A stretch of 8,448 bases of DNA from Actinomycetes bacterium (GTDB lineage Bacteria; Actinomycetota; Actinomycetes; JAJYSQ01). Shown piece by piece: positions 1 to 6,635 of the stretch (its first letter is position 1; each line of letters starts with the position of its first letter). The translations under genes and the position numbers were made by a program. The stretch is taken from assembly GCA_021793495.1 (NCBI GenBank), contig JAJYSQ010000043.1, positions 1-8,448 on the forward strand, written 5' to 3'. Below the pieces are notes generated by a model. That model was not told the DNA's origin. It did not search any database and saw nothing but the letters and a program-made list of their open reading frames with translations.

Positions 1-131
1 CGGACGACCTCGACAAGTCTGACCCCAGTCACCGCAGCGCCAACGCCCTTGCAGAGATGGTGAGGGGGCTCATCTCTCGGCCCACCGTTCTGAAGCGACT
101 GGCGGTCCACGAGGACCACGCGAACCTGTAA
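1..131 (+). CDS. 3' end of an unrecognised protein (partial)
   Basis: The frame starting at base 3 is open from the window edge to a TAA at 129-131. It gives about 42 C-terminal residues, ending in LAVHEDHANL. The other two plus frames hit stops by base 63 or earlier, so this is the best coding frame. The tail is polar and probably helical (SHRSANALAEMVRGLI). It shows no motif I can assign, and nothing about function can be said from this fragment. The next coding region starts more than 200 bases downstream, so this looks like the end of a transcription unit. Confidence 0.5.
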   Translation, partial: DDLDKSDPSHRSANALAEMVRGLISRPTVLKRLAVHEDHANL

Positions 132-358
132 ACAACCCTCATGTCGAGACGCCCCCGGCGGGCCACGCACTTTTGAGCGATGCACGGTCCGGCTGACCAC
201 CGCCCGCCGTCTGCTCGCCGCTACGCGCCGCGGAAGAGACGATCCAGCCGGGCCACGCCCTGCGCCCCCACCGCGGTGACGACAAGGTCGAGTTCGCCGA
301 CGCCGCGGCGGCCCTCGCGACCACCACGATCGACGAACTGGGCGAGGCCAACGACGCC

Positions 359-976
359 GTGCACGCTGAGGTGTGCTGGCAGCTCGTTGACGCCGCGGCC
401 CGCGCCCACCTGGTCGGCCTGGACGCCGCCGTGAGATGCGGGGATGTACCGGCACAGGCCCGCATGTCCACCTCCGGCGGGCTGATGATGCTGGACACCG
501 CCCCGGAGTCGGCCGAGGAGTGGTTCGCCCGCGCCCTCGCGCTGTTCGCCCAAGCCGGCGACCCGCTCGGTGCGGCCCGCGCCAAGTACTACACCGCCCT
601 CGCCCACGTGGCGCTGGGTCGGGACGAGCAGGCCGCTGAACTGCTGGAGAAGGCGCGGGAAGCCTGCGCCGCTGCGGGCGACTCGCGCGCCGCCGCCCTC
701 GGACTGCTGGAGCTCGCCGGCCGCCGGGAGAACCACCCGCGGGCCTTCCACCAGGCCATGGACGCGGTGCGGGTCCTCGACGCGCGCGGGGACCGGTTCA
801 ACGCTGCGATAGCCCGAGCGGTGGCCGGCCGAGCAGCATCCGCGCTGAAAGACCGCGGGGTGGCCCAGACCGAGCTGACCGCGGCACACGCCACGCTCGT
901 TGGCCTCGGTGTCGTACGGGAGGCCGCGGACGTGGCAGCCGACCTGAAACAGGTCCCGCACCGCACACTCCGGTAA
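359..976 (+). CDS. TPR-like helical-repeat protein, probably 5'-truncated
   Basis: From the GTG at 359 the protein is 205 residues, rich in Ala and Leu, in paired amphipathic helices of tetratricopeptide type. Examples are AEEWFARALALFAQAGDPLGAARAKYY-like segments followed by LGRDEQAAELLEKAREACAAAGD. In streptomycetes such modules often form the C-terminal half of HTH regulators, but no HTH is visible here. A weak GGCGAGG at 341-347 could serve as ribosome binding site. The same frame stays open, with coding-like composition, back to a TGA at 194-196 but contains no ATG, GTG or TTG before 359. The natural start therefore seems lost, and the gene may be a remnant of a longer one. Function is unknown; a scaffold or regulatory role is inference. 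A strong hairpin follows the stop codon. Confidence 0.55.
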   Translation: MHAEVCWQLVDAAARAHLVGLDAAVRCGDVPAQARMSTSGGLMMLDTAPESAEEWFARALALFAQAGDPLGAARAKYYTALAHVALGRDEQAAELLEKAREACAAAGDSRAAALGLLELAGRRENHPRAFHQAMDAVRVLDARGDRFNAAIARAVAGRAASALKDRGVAQTELTAAHATLVGLGVVREAADVAADLKQVPHRTLR

Positions 977-980
977 ACGG

Positions 981-1013
981 TGTGGGCCGCCCGGTGCGCG
1001 CGGGCGGCCCACA
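981..1013 (+). terminator. GC-rich hairpin terminator after the TPR-like gene
   Basis: A perfect 13-bp inverted repeat (981-993 pairing with 1001-1013) encloses a 7-base loop. It starts four bases after the TAA of the upstream gene. There is no T-run, which is common for actinobacterial terminators. It may also stop transcription arriving from the convergent minus-strand gene that ends at 1129. Confidence 0.75.
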
Positions 1014-1128
1014 GGGCACCCGACCTGACCGCGAAAGAGTGCCACGCCGCCAACGGTACCGGCCGGCCAAGCCCCCTTGCCGGACTGGTAGGCGCATACA
1101 GAGGATGTTGACCTCGCTGCCCTATCGA

Positions 1129-1572
1129 TCAGCGCACCGGAACCAGTCCGGACGCGCACGCCATCTGCTCGATCGTGTGCTGCTTGTGGGTGCCGATGTC
1201 TACCCCCGAGGGCAGCGGCAGGTACGAAAGGGTCAAAACCGCCTGCCCTTTGGTTCGCGCCAATCGGCGGATCTCCGGGCTGCCTGGGTGTTCCACGTGC
1301 GCCCATGAGGGCATCACGACACGCACCCAGTCGTCGGTGACCGTCAGGTACACGCCGGTGTTCGGCTGCTGGGTCATGCTTCCGGGCTGCGGGTCGAACC
1401 CCAGTGCCTGAGCCAGTTTGGCCATGGTGTCCCGGGCCCTGATGCCCAGCGATCCGTCGCTGGGGGTCGCCAGGTACAGGAACGGCATGTCGCTGCGGTC
1501 GCGTGGGTCGGTGCCGATCCAGCCGGACATGATCAGCGTGCCGTACTGGCTGCCGAGCGGGTTGTTCGTCAT
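1129..1572 (-). CDS. Small hypothetical protein, 147 residues
   Basis: The ATG at 1572-1570 is preceded on the minus strand by AAGGGAAGG at a suitable distance, and the frame ends with TGA at 1131-1129. The protein is a soluble alpha/beta type without signal peptide or membrane segment. Features are an N-terminal GTLIMSGWIG strand, a DMPFLYLAT strand, a helix (RARDTMAKLAQALGF) and a C-terminal helix ending in GLVPVR. Length and the early GTL..W.G / PFL pattern loosely recall the small streptomycete DUF5949 proteins, but I consider that only a guess. It is transcribed divergently from the Cys-rich gene at 1722, and the shared intergenic region holds a good minus-strand promoter overlapping a palindromic operator-like module, so the two may be regulated together. 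It is convergent with the TPR-like gene. Confidence 0.7.
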   Translation of the reverse strand: MTNNPLGSQYGTLIMSGWIGTDPRDRSDMPFLYLATPSDGSLGIRARDTMAKLAQALGFDPQPGSMTQQPNTGVYLTVTDDWVRVVMPSWAHVEHPGSPEIRRLARTKGQAVLTLSYLPLPSGVDIGTHKQHTIEQMACASGLVPVR

Positions 1573-1607
1573 GCGTGCGGCCTTCCCTTGGTGGCGTGAA
1601 GCGTGGT

Positions 1608-1631
1608 CACCGTACGGTGCAAACCATACGG
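1608..1631. promoter_or_regulatory. Repeated CCRTACGG boxes in the divergent intergenic region
   Basis: CACCGTACGGTG at 1608-1619 is a perfect 12-bp palindrome. Its core CCGTACGG (1610-1617) is repeated with one change as CCATACGG at 1624-1631, a 14-base step. The second box overlaps the -10 hexamer of the minus-strand promoter, so a repressor site for the 147-residue gene is plausible. No binding protein can be named. Confidence 0.35.
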
Positions 1632-1652
1632 ACTACCCCGGGAAAATAGCAA
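1623..1652 (-). promoter_or_regulatory. Sigma70-like promoter for the minus-strand gene
   Basis: On the minus strand, TTGCTA (1652-1647) and TATGGT (1628-1623) are separated by 18 bases. They lie about 50 to 80 bases upstream of the ATG at 1572. Both hexamers are close to the vegetative consensus. The -35 overlaps the left arm of palindrome copy 1, so occupancy of that palindrome would be expected to affect this promoter. Confidence 0.5.
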
Positions 1653-1691
1653 AACAACTTGCACTTTTGTCGGGGCGATGGGAGTCTGGGG
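1636..1691 (+). promoter_or_regulatory. Compound palindrome module, copy 1
   Basis: The order is CCCCG (1636-1640), AAAA, GCAA (1649-1652), a 6-base centre, TTGC (1659-1662), TTTT, CGGGG (1671-1675). All pairs are symmetric about 1655.5. A G-rich tail follows: TGGGAG at 1679 and TGGGG at 1687. The same order and spacing recur upstream of two other genes in this window. It ends 30 bases before the ATG at 1722 and also overlaps the divergent minus-strand promoter. The likely role is an operator and/or promoter region; I could not assign clear plus-strand -35 and -10 hexamers. Confidence 0.6.
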
Positions 1692-1721
1692 TCATCGCAC
1701 ACCCAAGGCGAGAGGGCCAAC

Positions 1722-3071
1722 ATGCAGAATTCATCCCCCGTCACTGACGAGACTCCCCTCGTCCCCGTGACCGTGCCACCCATGCCCGAGGGGGCCACCT
1801 ACAGCAGCAACCACTGGCGACAGATGGTCACTGGCGTGCACATCAGCAGGGCCGGCAACCGCTCCATCACAGGAACCGAACTGGCCCCAGGCGACGAGGT
1901 GCGACTCCCCGTCGGGGCGCTGGTGATGGTGGTGGACAAGCAAGTCACTGGCTGGAGGGACGGCTACCGCAGCTACAAGCGTGTTCCGCTGATGGAGGCC
2001 GATGTCGAGCTGCACCTCGTGACCGAGGTGGGGCTGGAAGAGCTGTGGGAGTACCACTACATGACGGAGAGGTCCATTTTCGGGGCGAAGACCTGCAACA
2101 AGATCAACGCACTGTTGGCGAAGCATCCTGCTCCACGGGGCGAGGTGACCGTCGTCCGAGCAGCGCGCAGGCCCAATCGCCGCCCCGGGGTGTGCCGCTG
2201 GTGCGACGCCCCGGTCGACGCCGGGAAGGGGCACCTGGTCGGCTGGGGAAGGGAGGCAGTGGTGGAGCACTACGAGGAGTGTCCGCCGCGGACAGTGACG
2301 GGTGGGGAAGTGTGCGTGGTGTGCTCGGTCACGGTGCAGCCGGTGCAGGCGCGACGGTATCTCCGCCGTGAGGGCAAAGGCGTGTGGGAAACCCGGCACC
2401 TGCCGTACGTGAACTGCAGGGAGCAGCCCCCCGTCTCCTACGAGGAGCAGCAGGAGGAGATCGCCCGGGCTGCCGCCCAGCGTCGTGAGCAGCGTCGCCA
2501 GCAGGCCATCGAGGAGGAGAAGCGCGTCCGGAGGAACGAGCAGGCCCGCGAGCGTAACCGTAGAAAGCGGGAGGCCAAGCGGCAGGAAGCCCGGCGGTTG
2601 CATGAGGAGCACCTGGTGCGGATCGCGGGGCTGAAGACAGTGTCGCGGACTTCTTCCACGGTGGCGGACAAGGGGCTGGAGCCCGGCGGTGCGTACAGGG
2701 CGCGGATGCGGCGGCATGCCGATGTTCTTGAGGGTGGCGCCGAGACGGTTCGTTGGTCGGTGGAGTTGTATTTCCGAGAGCTTGGGGCTGCGAGCGCGGA
2801 AGCGTTCGAGGTCGAAGAGTTCGACTGGGAGGAAGAGGCGCGCGATCGGTACCGGGAGCATGAGTACCGGCCGGAGCCGTACCAACTCTCCCCGAGAGTC
2901 GAACCCGAGAGCGGTGGTTGTCCCGGGATGGACGTTGCGCACTGCTATCACTGTGGGAGCCCCATCGACGGGCACGCCATGCTGGCGTCCACTGGTCCGG
3001 CCTGTGACGTCGAGTGCTTCGACGCGATGGCGGACGCGGTGGGCCGTCACGCCCGGCGCTGGCACACCTGA
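1722..3071 (+). CDS. Cys-rich, coiled-coil hypothetical protein, probably zinc-binding
   Basis: The protein is 449 residues. The ATG at 1722 is chosen over an in-frame TTG at 1659 because GGCGAGAGGG lies just upstream and the earlier start would fall inside the regulatory palindrome. After a beta-rich N-terminal part there are two similar Cys/His clusters: C158-x2-C161 with H183-x3-C187, and C198-x2-C201 with H226-x5-C232. Residues about 240-300 form a highly charged Arg/Glu/Gln helix that looks like a coiled coil. A C-terminal cluster C408-x2-C411-x16-C428-x3-C432 looks like another zinc site. No enzyme motif, signal peptide or membrane segment is seen. The overall form suggests a nucleic-acid-binding or scaffolding protein, which is inference. 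It has its own copy of the palindrome module and appears to be a single-gene unit. I do not recognise the family. Confidence 0.75.
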   Translation: MQNSSPVTDETPLVPVTVPPMPEGATYSSNHWRQMVTGVHISRAGNRSITGTELAPGDEVRLPVGALVMVVDKQVTGWRDGYRSYKRVPLMEADVELHLVTEVGLEELWEYHYMTERSIFGAKTCNKINALLAKHPAPRGEVTVVRAARRPNRRPGVCRWCDAPVDAGKGHLVGWGREAVVEHYEECPPRTVTGGEVCVVCSVTVQPVQARRYLRREGKGVWETRHLPYVNCREQPPVSYEEQQEEIARAAAQRREQRRQQAIEEEKRVRRNEQARERNRRKREAKRQEARRLHEEHLVRIAGLKTVSRTSSTVADKGLEPGGAYRARMRRHADVLEGGAETVRWSVELYFRELGAASAEAFEVEEFDWEEEARDRYREHEYRPEPYQLSPRVEPESGGCPGMDVAHCYHCGSPIDGHAMLASTGPACDVECFDAMADAVGRHARRWHT

Positions 3072-3083
3072 TCCCCCACCACC

Positions 3084-3140
3084 CCCCGGTCGCCATGCAT
3101 GAACCTTTGCGTATCGACCGGGGGTGTGGGAGGGTGGGAG
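3084..3140 (+). promoter_or_regulatory. Compound palindrome module, copy 2
   Basis: The outer arms are a perfect 10-bp inverted repeat, 3083-3092 with 3115-3124. The inner half-sites are GCAT (3097-3100) and TTGC (3107-3110), centred on 3103.5. The spacing equals copies 1 and 3. The tail from 3120 reads GGGGG-TGT-GGG-A-GGG-T-GGG, a perfect G-quadruplex motif on the coding strand. The module lies between the stop at 3071 and the ATG at 3159. As RNA the outer arms could also act as a terminator for the upstream gene. Confidence 0.6.
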
Positions 3141-3158
3141 CCAAGAAAGGAAGGCGAG

Positions 3159-4445
3159 ATGACCGCGACGCTGCAACGGCGCCCGGCGCACCCGGACATT
3201 GACATTGACCGCGCCTGGAAGCTGCGCACCCGGCTGTATGTCTCCTCCGGTCCCCATACCCGGCTGCGCGCCGATCTTCAAGCGCTCGGTGCGCACTGGG
3301 ACACGCATCGCAAAGCCCACTGGGTCGGCCCTTCCAAGCGGGCGGCTGCCTTGCAGGCGGTTGCTGTGGCCGAGGACCGTGCCGCACGGTACCGACAGGT
3401 CGTTGAGGCCGGCCGGTGGGTGCGCATCCCCTACGAGGCAGAGCTGATTCGGGCACGTGCTCGGCAGATGGGCGCGGTCTGGGTTCCTGAGCGTCGCCTC
3501 TGGGCAGCTCCCAGCGAGACGATCCGCGCGGAACTGACCGAGCTGTGTGAGCAGTGGCGTGCCGCCCATTCCGAGAAGCCGCCGGCTTCCGCCGCCAGCG
3601 GCGGCACCACTCCGGGGACGAAGCCGCAGCAGTCGAAGACGGGCCCTTGGGCTGTATCCACCCGGGCACGGGAGGCCGCAGCCATTGCGGCCGAGCATCG
3701 TGAGCAGGCATACCGGCGCCGCGAGGAGCGGGAGATCGCACGGGAGCAGGCCACGATCGACCGCCGCCAGAACCTGATTGCCGCCGCCGGGCGCACCGCC
3801 ACCGGTTTCCACCTGCGTCGTGTGGAAGCCTCCTCCGAGGCGCTCGTTGCTGAGCAGGCCAAGAAGCTGGCGCACCGTGCGGGGGACGTGCTGCGCCTGG
3901 AGGACGGGCGGCGTGCGGTGGTCACCGAGGCCACCGTGACGTTCGCCCCCGGGGCCTGCCCGCACGCCGACCGGGATAAGCGGCATGTGGGCAAGCACTG
4001 GTGTTTTCGTTACCGGCTGGACCTGGTGAAGTCGCACGACCAGGAGATCGACGCCGAGGTACGTCGCGGTGCGCAGTCCCTGGACGCCCAGGACATCCAC
4101 CAGTTGGTCAGCTGGGCGGCGGTGGCCACTGCTCCGGTCGCTGACGATTACTGGAGCAGCGTGCCGTCGGCTGTGGAAGCGGGGCGAATCAGCGTGGCCG
4201 GCGGCGTCGCCGGGCAGCTTCCGGGGGGACATCTGATCGTCACCCACGACGGCCGGGCGATCTGGCAGGACCCCGGCCAGTACGACACCTACATCCGCGC
4301 CGAAGGCACCAGTACCGATCCGGGGCTGCTGCGCTGGGCACGCTCCGTGCTTGCTGCCGGCTCTCGGACGCGGGTGGTGCCCGGCCCCTGCCCGCTGCAC
4401 TACACCGTTCACGCCGCCGGCCGAGCGGAGACCGACCGTGGCTGA
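3159..4445 (+). CDS. Protein with two DUF5710-like modules, unknown function
   Basis: The protein is 428 residues. The ATG at 3159 has an excellent AAGGAAGG just upstream; an in-frame ATG at 3099 lies inside the palindrome module and is rejected. Residues about 25-58 (LYVSSGPHTRLRADLQALGAHW...HWVGP) and 86-118 (WVRIPYEAELIRARARQMGA...LWAAP) are two copies of the pattern of the DUF5710 domain: a strand, a helix, the phrase LGAxWd, then W-x-x-P. This domain is known mainly from proteins of plasmids, phages and integrative elements. A low-complexity linker and a charged helix (about 165-215) follow. The C-terminal half has beta strands (GDVLRLEDGRRAVVTEATV; GGHLIVTHDGRAIW) and a CPHADRDKRHVGKHWC segment. 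No catalytic motif was found. It is the first gene of the operon that ends with the IbrA-like gene, and it overlaps the next start by 8 bases. Confidence 0.75.
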   Translation: MTATLQRRPAHPDIDIDRAWKLRTRLYVSSGPHTRLRADLQALGAHWDTHRKAHWVGPSKRAAALQAVAVAEDRAARYRQVVEAGRWVRIPYEAELIRARARQMGAVWVPERRLWAAPSETIRAELTELCEQWRAAHSEKPPASAASGGTTPGTKPQQSKTGPWAVSTRAREAAAIAAEHREQAYRRREEREIAREQATIDRRQNLIAAAGRTATGFHLRRVEASSEALVAEQAKKLAHRAGDVLRLEDGRRAVVTEATVTFAPGACPHADRDKRHVGKHWCFRYRLDLVKSHDQEIDAEVRRGAQSLDAQDIHQLVSWAAVATAPVADDYWSSVPSAVEAGRISVAGGVAGQLPGGHLIVTHDGRAIWQDPGQYDTYIRAEGTSTDPGLLRWARSVLAAGSRTRVVPGPCPLHYTVHAAGRAETDRG

Positions 4446-4914
4446 CCTGACGTACTCCGAACTGGCCCGCGTGCTGGGTGTGCATCCGGCTACCGTCTCC
4501 CGCGCTTTGACCGCCGCTCGCGCGCGCTTCGACCCAGAGCACCCTTCGCCCGAACCGGTCAACCCCGGACACCCGCGGCTGCGGTTCCGGGAAGAGGAGG
4601 TTACCGCCTGGTGGCCGCATCGGCCCCGCCGCGGCGCCCCGAACAGTGACGACCAGGCGACGGAGATGACGCGTGCCCAGCTCGCCCGCCGCTACGGGGT
4701 GGACCACGCCACCCTCATCGGGGCGATGAGCGCCGCACACCGCCGCCACGCCGCGGGCGACACCCGAACCCCTCTGCCCCCGAAACCGGTCAACCCCGAC
4801 GAGGGGCGCCTTCGCTTCTCGGTCGCCGCGATGGACGCCTGGTGGCCCCGACGGCTGCTGCGCTCCCCGGCCAAGGCTGTGGGCGGCGACGAGGGGGACG
4901 GAGACCAGGCGTGA
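4438..4914 (+). CDS. Tandem excisionase/AlpA-like HTH protein
   Basis: The protein is 158 residues. The GTG at 4438 overlaps the previous stop by 8 bases, and GCGGAG is seven bases upstream. It is an internal duplication: residues about 4-62 and 77-139 share LAR-x2-GV-x2-AT...A-x2-AA-x-R, then PVNP-x3-RLRF and a final AWWP-x-R. Each unit is a helix-turn-helix followed by a short wing, the form of excisionase/AlpA/MerR-type small DNA-binding proteins, where the arm ending in WW packs on the fold. The protein likely binds DNA, with two modules contacting two adjacent sites. It is a reasonable candidate for the factor that reads the palindrome modules in this window, but that is inference. An architectural or excision role is the alternative. 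Cytoplasmic, with no other domain. Confidence 0.7.
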   Translation: MADLTYSELARVLGVHPATVSRALTAARARFDPEHPSPEPVNPGHPRLRFREEEVTAWWPHRPRRGAPNSDDQATEMTRAQLARRYGVDHATLIGAMSAAHRRHAAGDTRTPLPPKPVNPDEGRLRFSVAAMDAWWPRRLLRSPAKAVGGDEGDGDQA

Positions 4915-5297
4915 AGACCGTGTTCGCTGCTGAGCTGATCGGCCTGTCCCCACCCGAACACCGACACGCGCAGGCCGCGGGAACCCTGGAGCGCTCCAGG
5001 CGCCTTGCCCGACCCCGGTTGGCAGAGCTGACCGGCCTGTTCGGCCGGGGCTTCGCTCGCCGTGAGCTGCGACCGAAGCAGGACTGGTCACAGGCCAACT
5101 CCCGTGGCACCCGTGGGGTGTGGCTGTACTGGACGCTGACGGCAGGCCCGCTGTACGAGGCGGTCTACCGCACCGCCTGGGACAAGCCGCACACCGTGCG
5201 CTACCTGTACGTCACCGCTGACGGTGACCTGGTCGACACTACGGAGGAGGAGGTTCGGCTGTGGCTGTCGCATCTCCAGCCCGCTCCCGGCCGGTAA
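4911..5297 (+). CDS. Small hypothetical protein, 128 residues
   Basis: The GTG at 4911 overlaps the upstream TGA (GTGA), with a purine-rich ACGGAG upstream, so translation is coupled. The N-terminal half is helical and basic (LERSRRLARPRLAELTGLFGRGFARRELRP). The C-terminal half is beta-rich with many aromatics (GVWLYWTLTAGPLYEAVYRTAW; VRYLYVTADGDLV). It ends in a helix. I do not recognise the family and see no catalytic motif. Its last 37 bases overlap the start of the IbrA-like gene, which suggests it is made together with that protein and may act with it. Confidence 0.7.
   Translation: MKTVFAAELIGLSPPEHRHAQAAGTLERSRRLARPRLAELTGLFGRGFARRELRPKQDWSQANSRGTRGVWLYWTLTAGPLYEAVYRTAWDKPHTVRYLYVTADGDLVDTTEEEVRLWLSHLQPAPGR
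5241..5253 (+). promoter_or_regulatory. Strong ribosome binding site of the IbrA-like gene
   Basis: A purine run containing AGGAGG (5248-5253) stands seven bases ahead of the GTG at 5261. It lies inside the upstream gene and fixes the start of the IbrA-like protein despite the 37-base overlap. Confidence 0.7.
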
Positions 5298-6544
5298 CCG
5301 GCCCGGACGGCACGCCCCTGAACGTGCTACAGGCGGCGCAGGCGCGTATTAACCGCGTCTTCTCCGACTTCCCGCGCGTGTACGTGTCCTTCTCCGGCGG
5401 CAAGGACTCCGGCGTCCTGCTGGAGCTGGCTGCCAACGAGGCGCGGCGCAGGAAGCGGCGTCTGGGCGTCCTGGTGGTGGACCTCGAAGCGCAGTACCGG
5501 CTGACCATCGAGTACATCGCGCGGATGCTCGACCGGCACGCCGACGTCCTGGATGTCTACTGGGTCGCCCTGCCGCTGAACCTGCGCAACGCGGTTTCGC
5601 ACTTCGAGCCGCAGTGGAGGTGCTGGGATCCCGATCGCACCGAGCAGTGGGTGCGGCCTCTGCCCAGTTGGACGCACCCGGACACCGGTGAAGAGCGCGT
5701 CTTCTCCGACCCGGACTTCTTCGACTGGTTCGTGCCGGGGATGGAGTTCGAGGAGTTGGTGCCGGCGTTCGGCCGCTGGTATTCCCACCAGGGGCACAGT
5801 GGTCACGAGCAGCTGACCGCCTGTCTAGTCGGTATTCGCACCCAGGAGTCGCTCAACCGCTTCCGGTCGCTGGCCCGACGGGACAAGCGGACCCACGATG
5901 GGCACCGCTGGACGACGTGGATCGAGGGCGGGCTGTACAACGGGTACCCGCTCTACGACTGGCGGACCGAGGACATCTGGCGCTTCTACGGCCGGACGAA
6001 GACGCCGTACAACCAGCTCTACGACCGGATGCACCAGGCCGGGCTGACGATCCACCAGGCCCGGATCTGCCAGCCTTACGGCGATGACCAGCGCCGTGGC
6101 TTGTGGCTGTACCACATCATCGAGCCGAACACCTGGGGCCGGGTTCTCGCCCGTGTTCAGGGGGCGAACTTCGGTGCCGCGCACGCCCGCACCACGGGCA
6201 ACGTTCTCGGGCGCATCAAGGTCACCAAGCCGGAGGGCATCACCTGGAAGGAGTACGCGTACCAACTGCTGGAGTCCATGCCGCCGCCGGCTGCCGAGCA
6301 CTACCGAAACAAGATCCACAAGTTCCTGGAGTGGTACGCCACGCGTGGATATCCCGGCGGCGACATCCCGGACGAGGGCCCCGCCACCAGCAAGCAGGTC
6401 CCGTCCTGGACCCGCGTGTGCAAGACCATGCTCGCCTACGACTACTGGTGCAAGGGGTTGTCATTCTCTCCGACAAGCCCCCAGGCGTACAAGAAGTACC
6501 AGGAGATGATGAAGCGCCGCCGGGTCGCGAACCCCCTCATGTAA
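5261..6544 (+). CDS. ibrA: IbrA-type PAPS-reductase-superfamily protein (DUF3440 type)
   Basis: The protein is 427 residues. The N-terminal half is an adenine-nucleotide alpha-hydrolase/PAPS reductase fold: the ATP pyrophosphatase P-loop SGGKDS is at 45-50, a VVDLEAQY strand follows at about 72-79, and GIRTQESLNRF is at 191-201. WR-x-EDIWRFYG (about 234-243) and the long C-terminal part fit the DUF3440 extension typical of IbrA. The Cys-containing motif of true PAPS reductases (ECG-x-H) is missing, so assimilatory sulfate reduction is unlikely. Relatives are ATP-dependent enzymes that activate a substrate by adenylation, such as DndC of DNA phosphorothioation. IbrA and IbrB of E. coli are known as a pair that affects eib gene expression; their chemistry is not established to my knowledge. 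Here the IbrB partner lies two genes downstream. The gene is last in its operon and is followed directly by palindrome copy 3. Confidence 0.85.
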   Translation: MAVASPARSRPVTGPDGTPLNVLQAAQARINRVFSDFPRVYVSFSGGKDSGVLLELAANEARRRKRRLGVLVVDLEAQYRLTIEYIARMLDRHADVLDVYWVALPLNLRNAVSHFEPQWRCWDPDRTEQWVRPLPSWTHPDTGEERVFSDPDFFDWFVPGMEFEELVPAFGRWYSHQGHSGHEQLTACLVGIRTQESLNRFRSLARRDKRTHDGHRWTTWIEGGLYNGYPLYDWRTEDIWRFYGRTKTPYNQLYDRMHQAGLTIHQARICQPYGDDQRRGLWLYHIIEPNTWGRVLARVQGANFGAAHARTTGNVLGRIKVTKPEGITWKEYAYQLLESMPPPAAEHYRNKIHKFLEWYATRGYPGGDIPDEGPATSKQVPSWTRVCKTMLAYDYWCKGLSFSPTSPQAYKKYQEMMKRRRVANPLM

Positions 6545-6545
6545 A

Positions 6546-6602
6546 TCCCGGGAAAAGCGCAAGATGGCTTGCGGATAAGTCGGGGGCTGTGGGAGGGTGG
6601 GG
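6546..6602 (+). promoter_or_regulatory. Compound palindrome module, copy 3
   Basis: The module begins two bases after the IbrA-like stop codon. It has TCCCG (6546-6550), GCAA (6559-6562) and TTGC (6569-6572) within a perfect CGCAAG-N4-CTTGCG, then CGGGG (6581-6585), all centred on 6565.5. The tail from 6582 reads GGGGG-CTGT-GGG-A-GGG-T-GGGG, a perfect G-quadruplex motif. Compared with copies 1 and 2 there is one extra base before TGGGAG. It ends 33 bases before the GTG at 6636 and probably controls the GNAT-like/IbrB/DUF6197 operon. Confidence 0.6.
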
Positions 6603-6635
6603 CCACCAGCGCACCCCGGACCCCGGAGCCGTCCC

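Noticed and set aside
180..434. Plus-strand ATG frame of 84 codons at 180
   Set aside because: It is Arg/Pro/Ser/Thr-rich and overlaps the better coding frame of the TPR-like gene.
1064..1083. CAAG-N4-CTTG element after the TPR-like gene as a fourth palindrome copy
   Set aside because: The outer CCCCG/CGGGG boxes and the G-rich tail are missing and the flanking bases do not pair properly, so it is probably chance.
221..1306. Minus-strand open frame of 361 codons over the TPR-like gene
   Set aside because: It has Gly/Arg-rich composition with no domain, crosses the perfect terminator hairpin and runs into the convergent minus-strand gene in another frame.
1731..4562. Very long minus-strand open frame of 943 codons
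   Set aside because: It spans two well-supported plus-strand genes and the palindrome between them. Its translation is low-complexity Pro/Arg/Gly/His without domains, typical of an antisense frame in GC-rich DNA.
5261..6544. Assimilatory PAPS/APS reductase (CysH)
   Set aside because: The catalytic ECG-x-H motif is missing, the protein is much longer, and the neighbours are IbrB-type rather than sulfur-assimilation genes.
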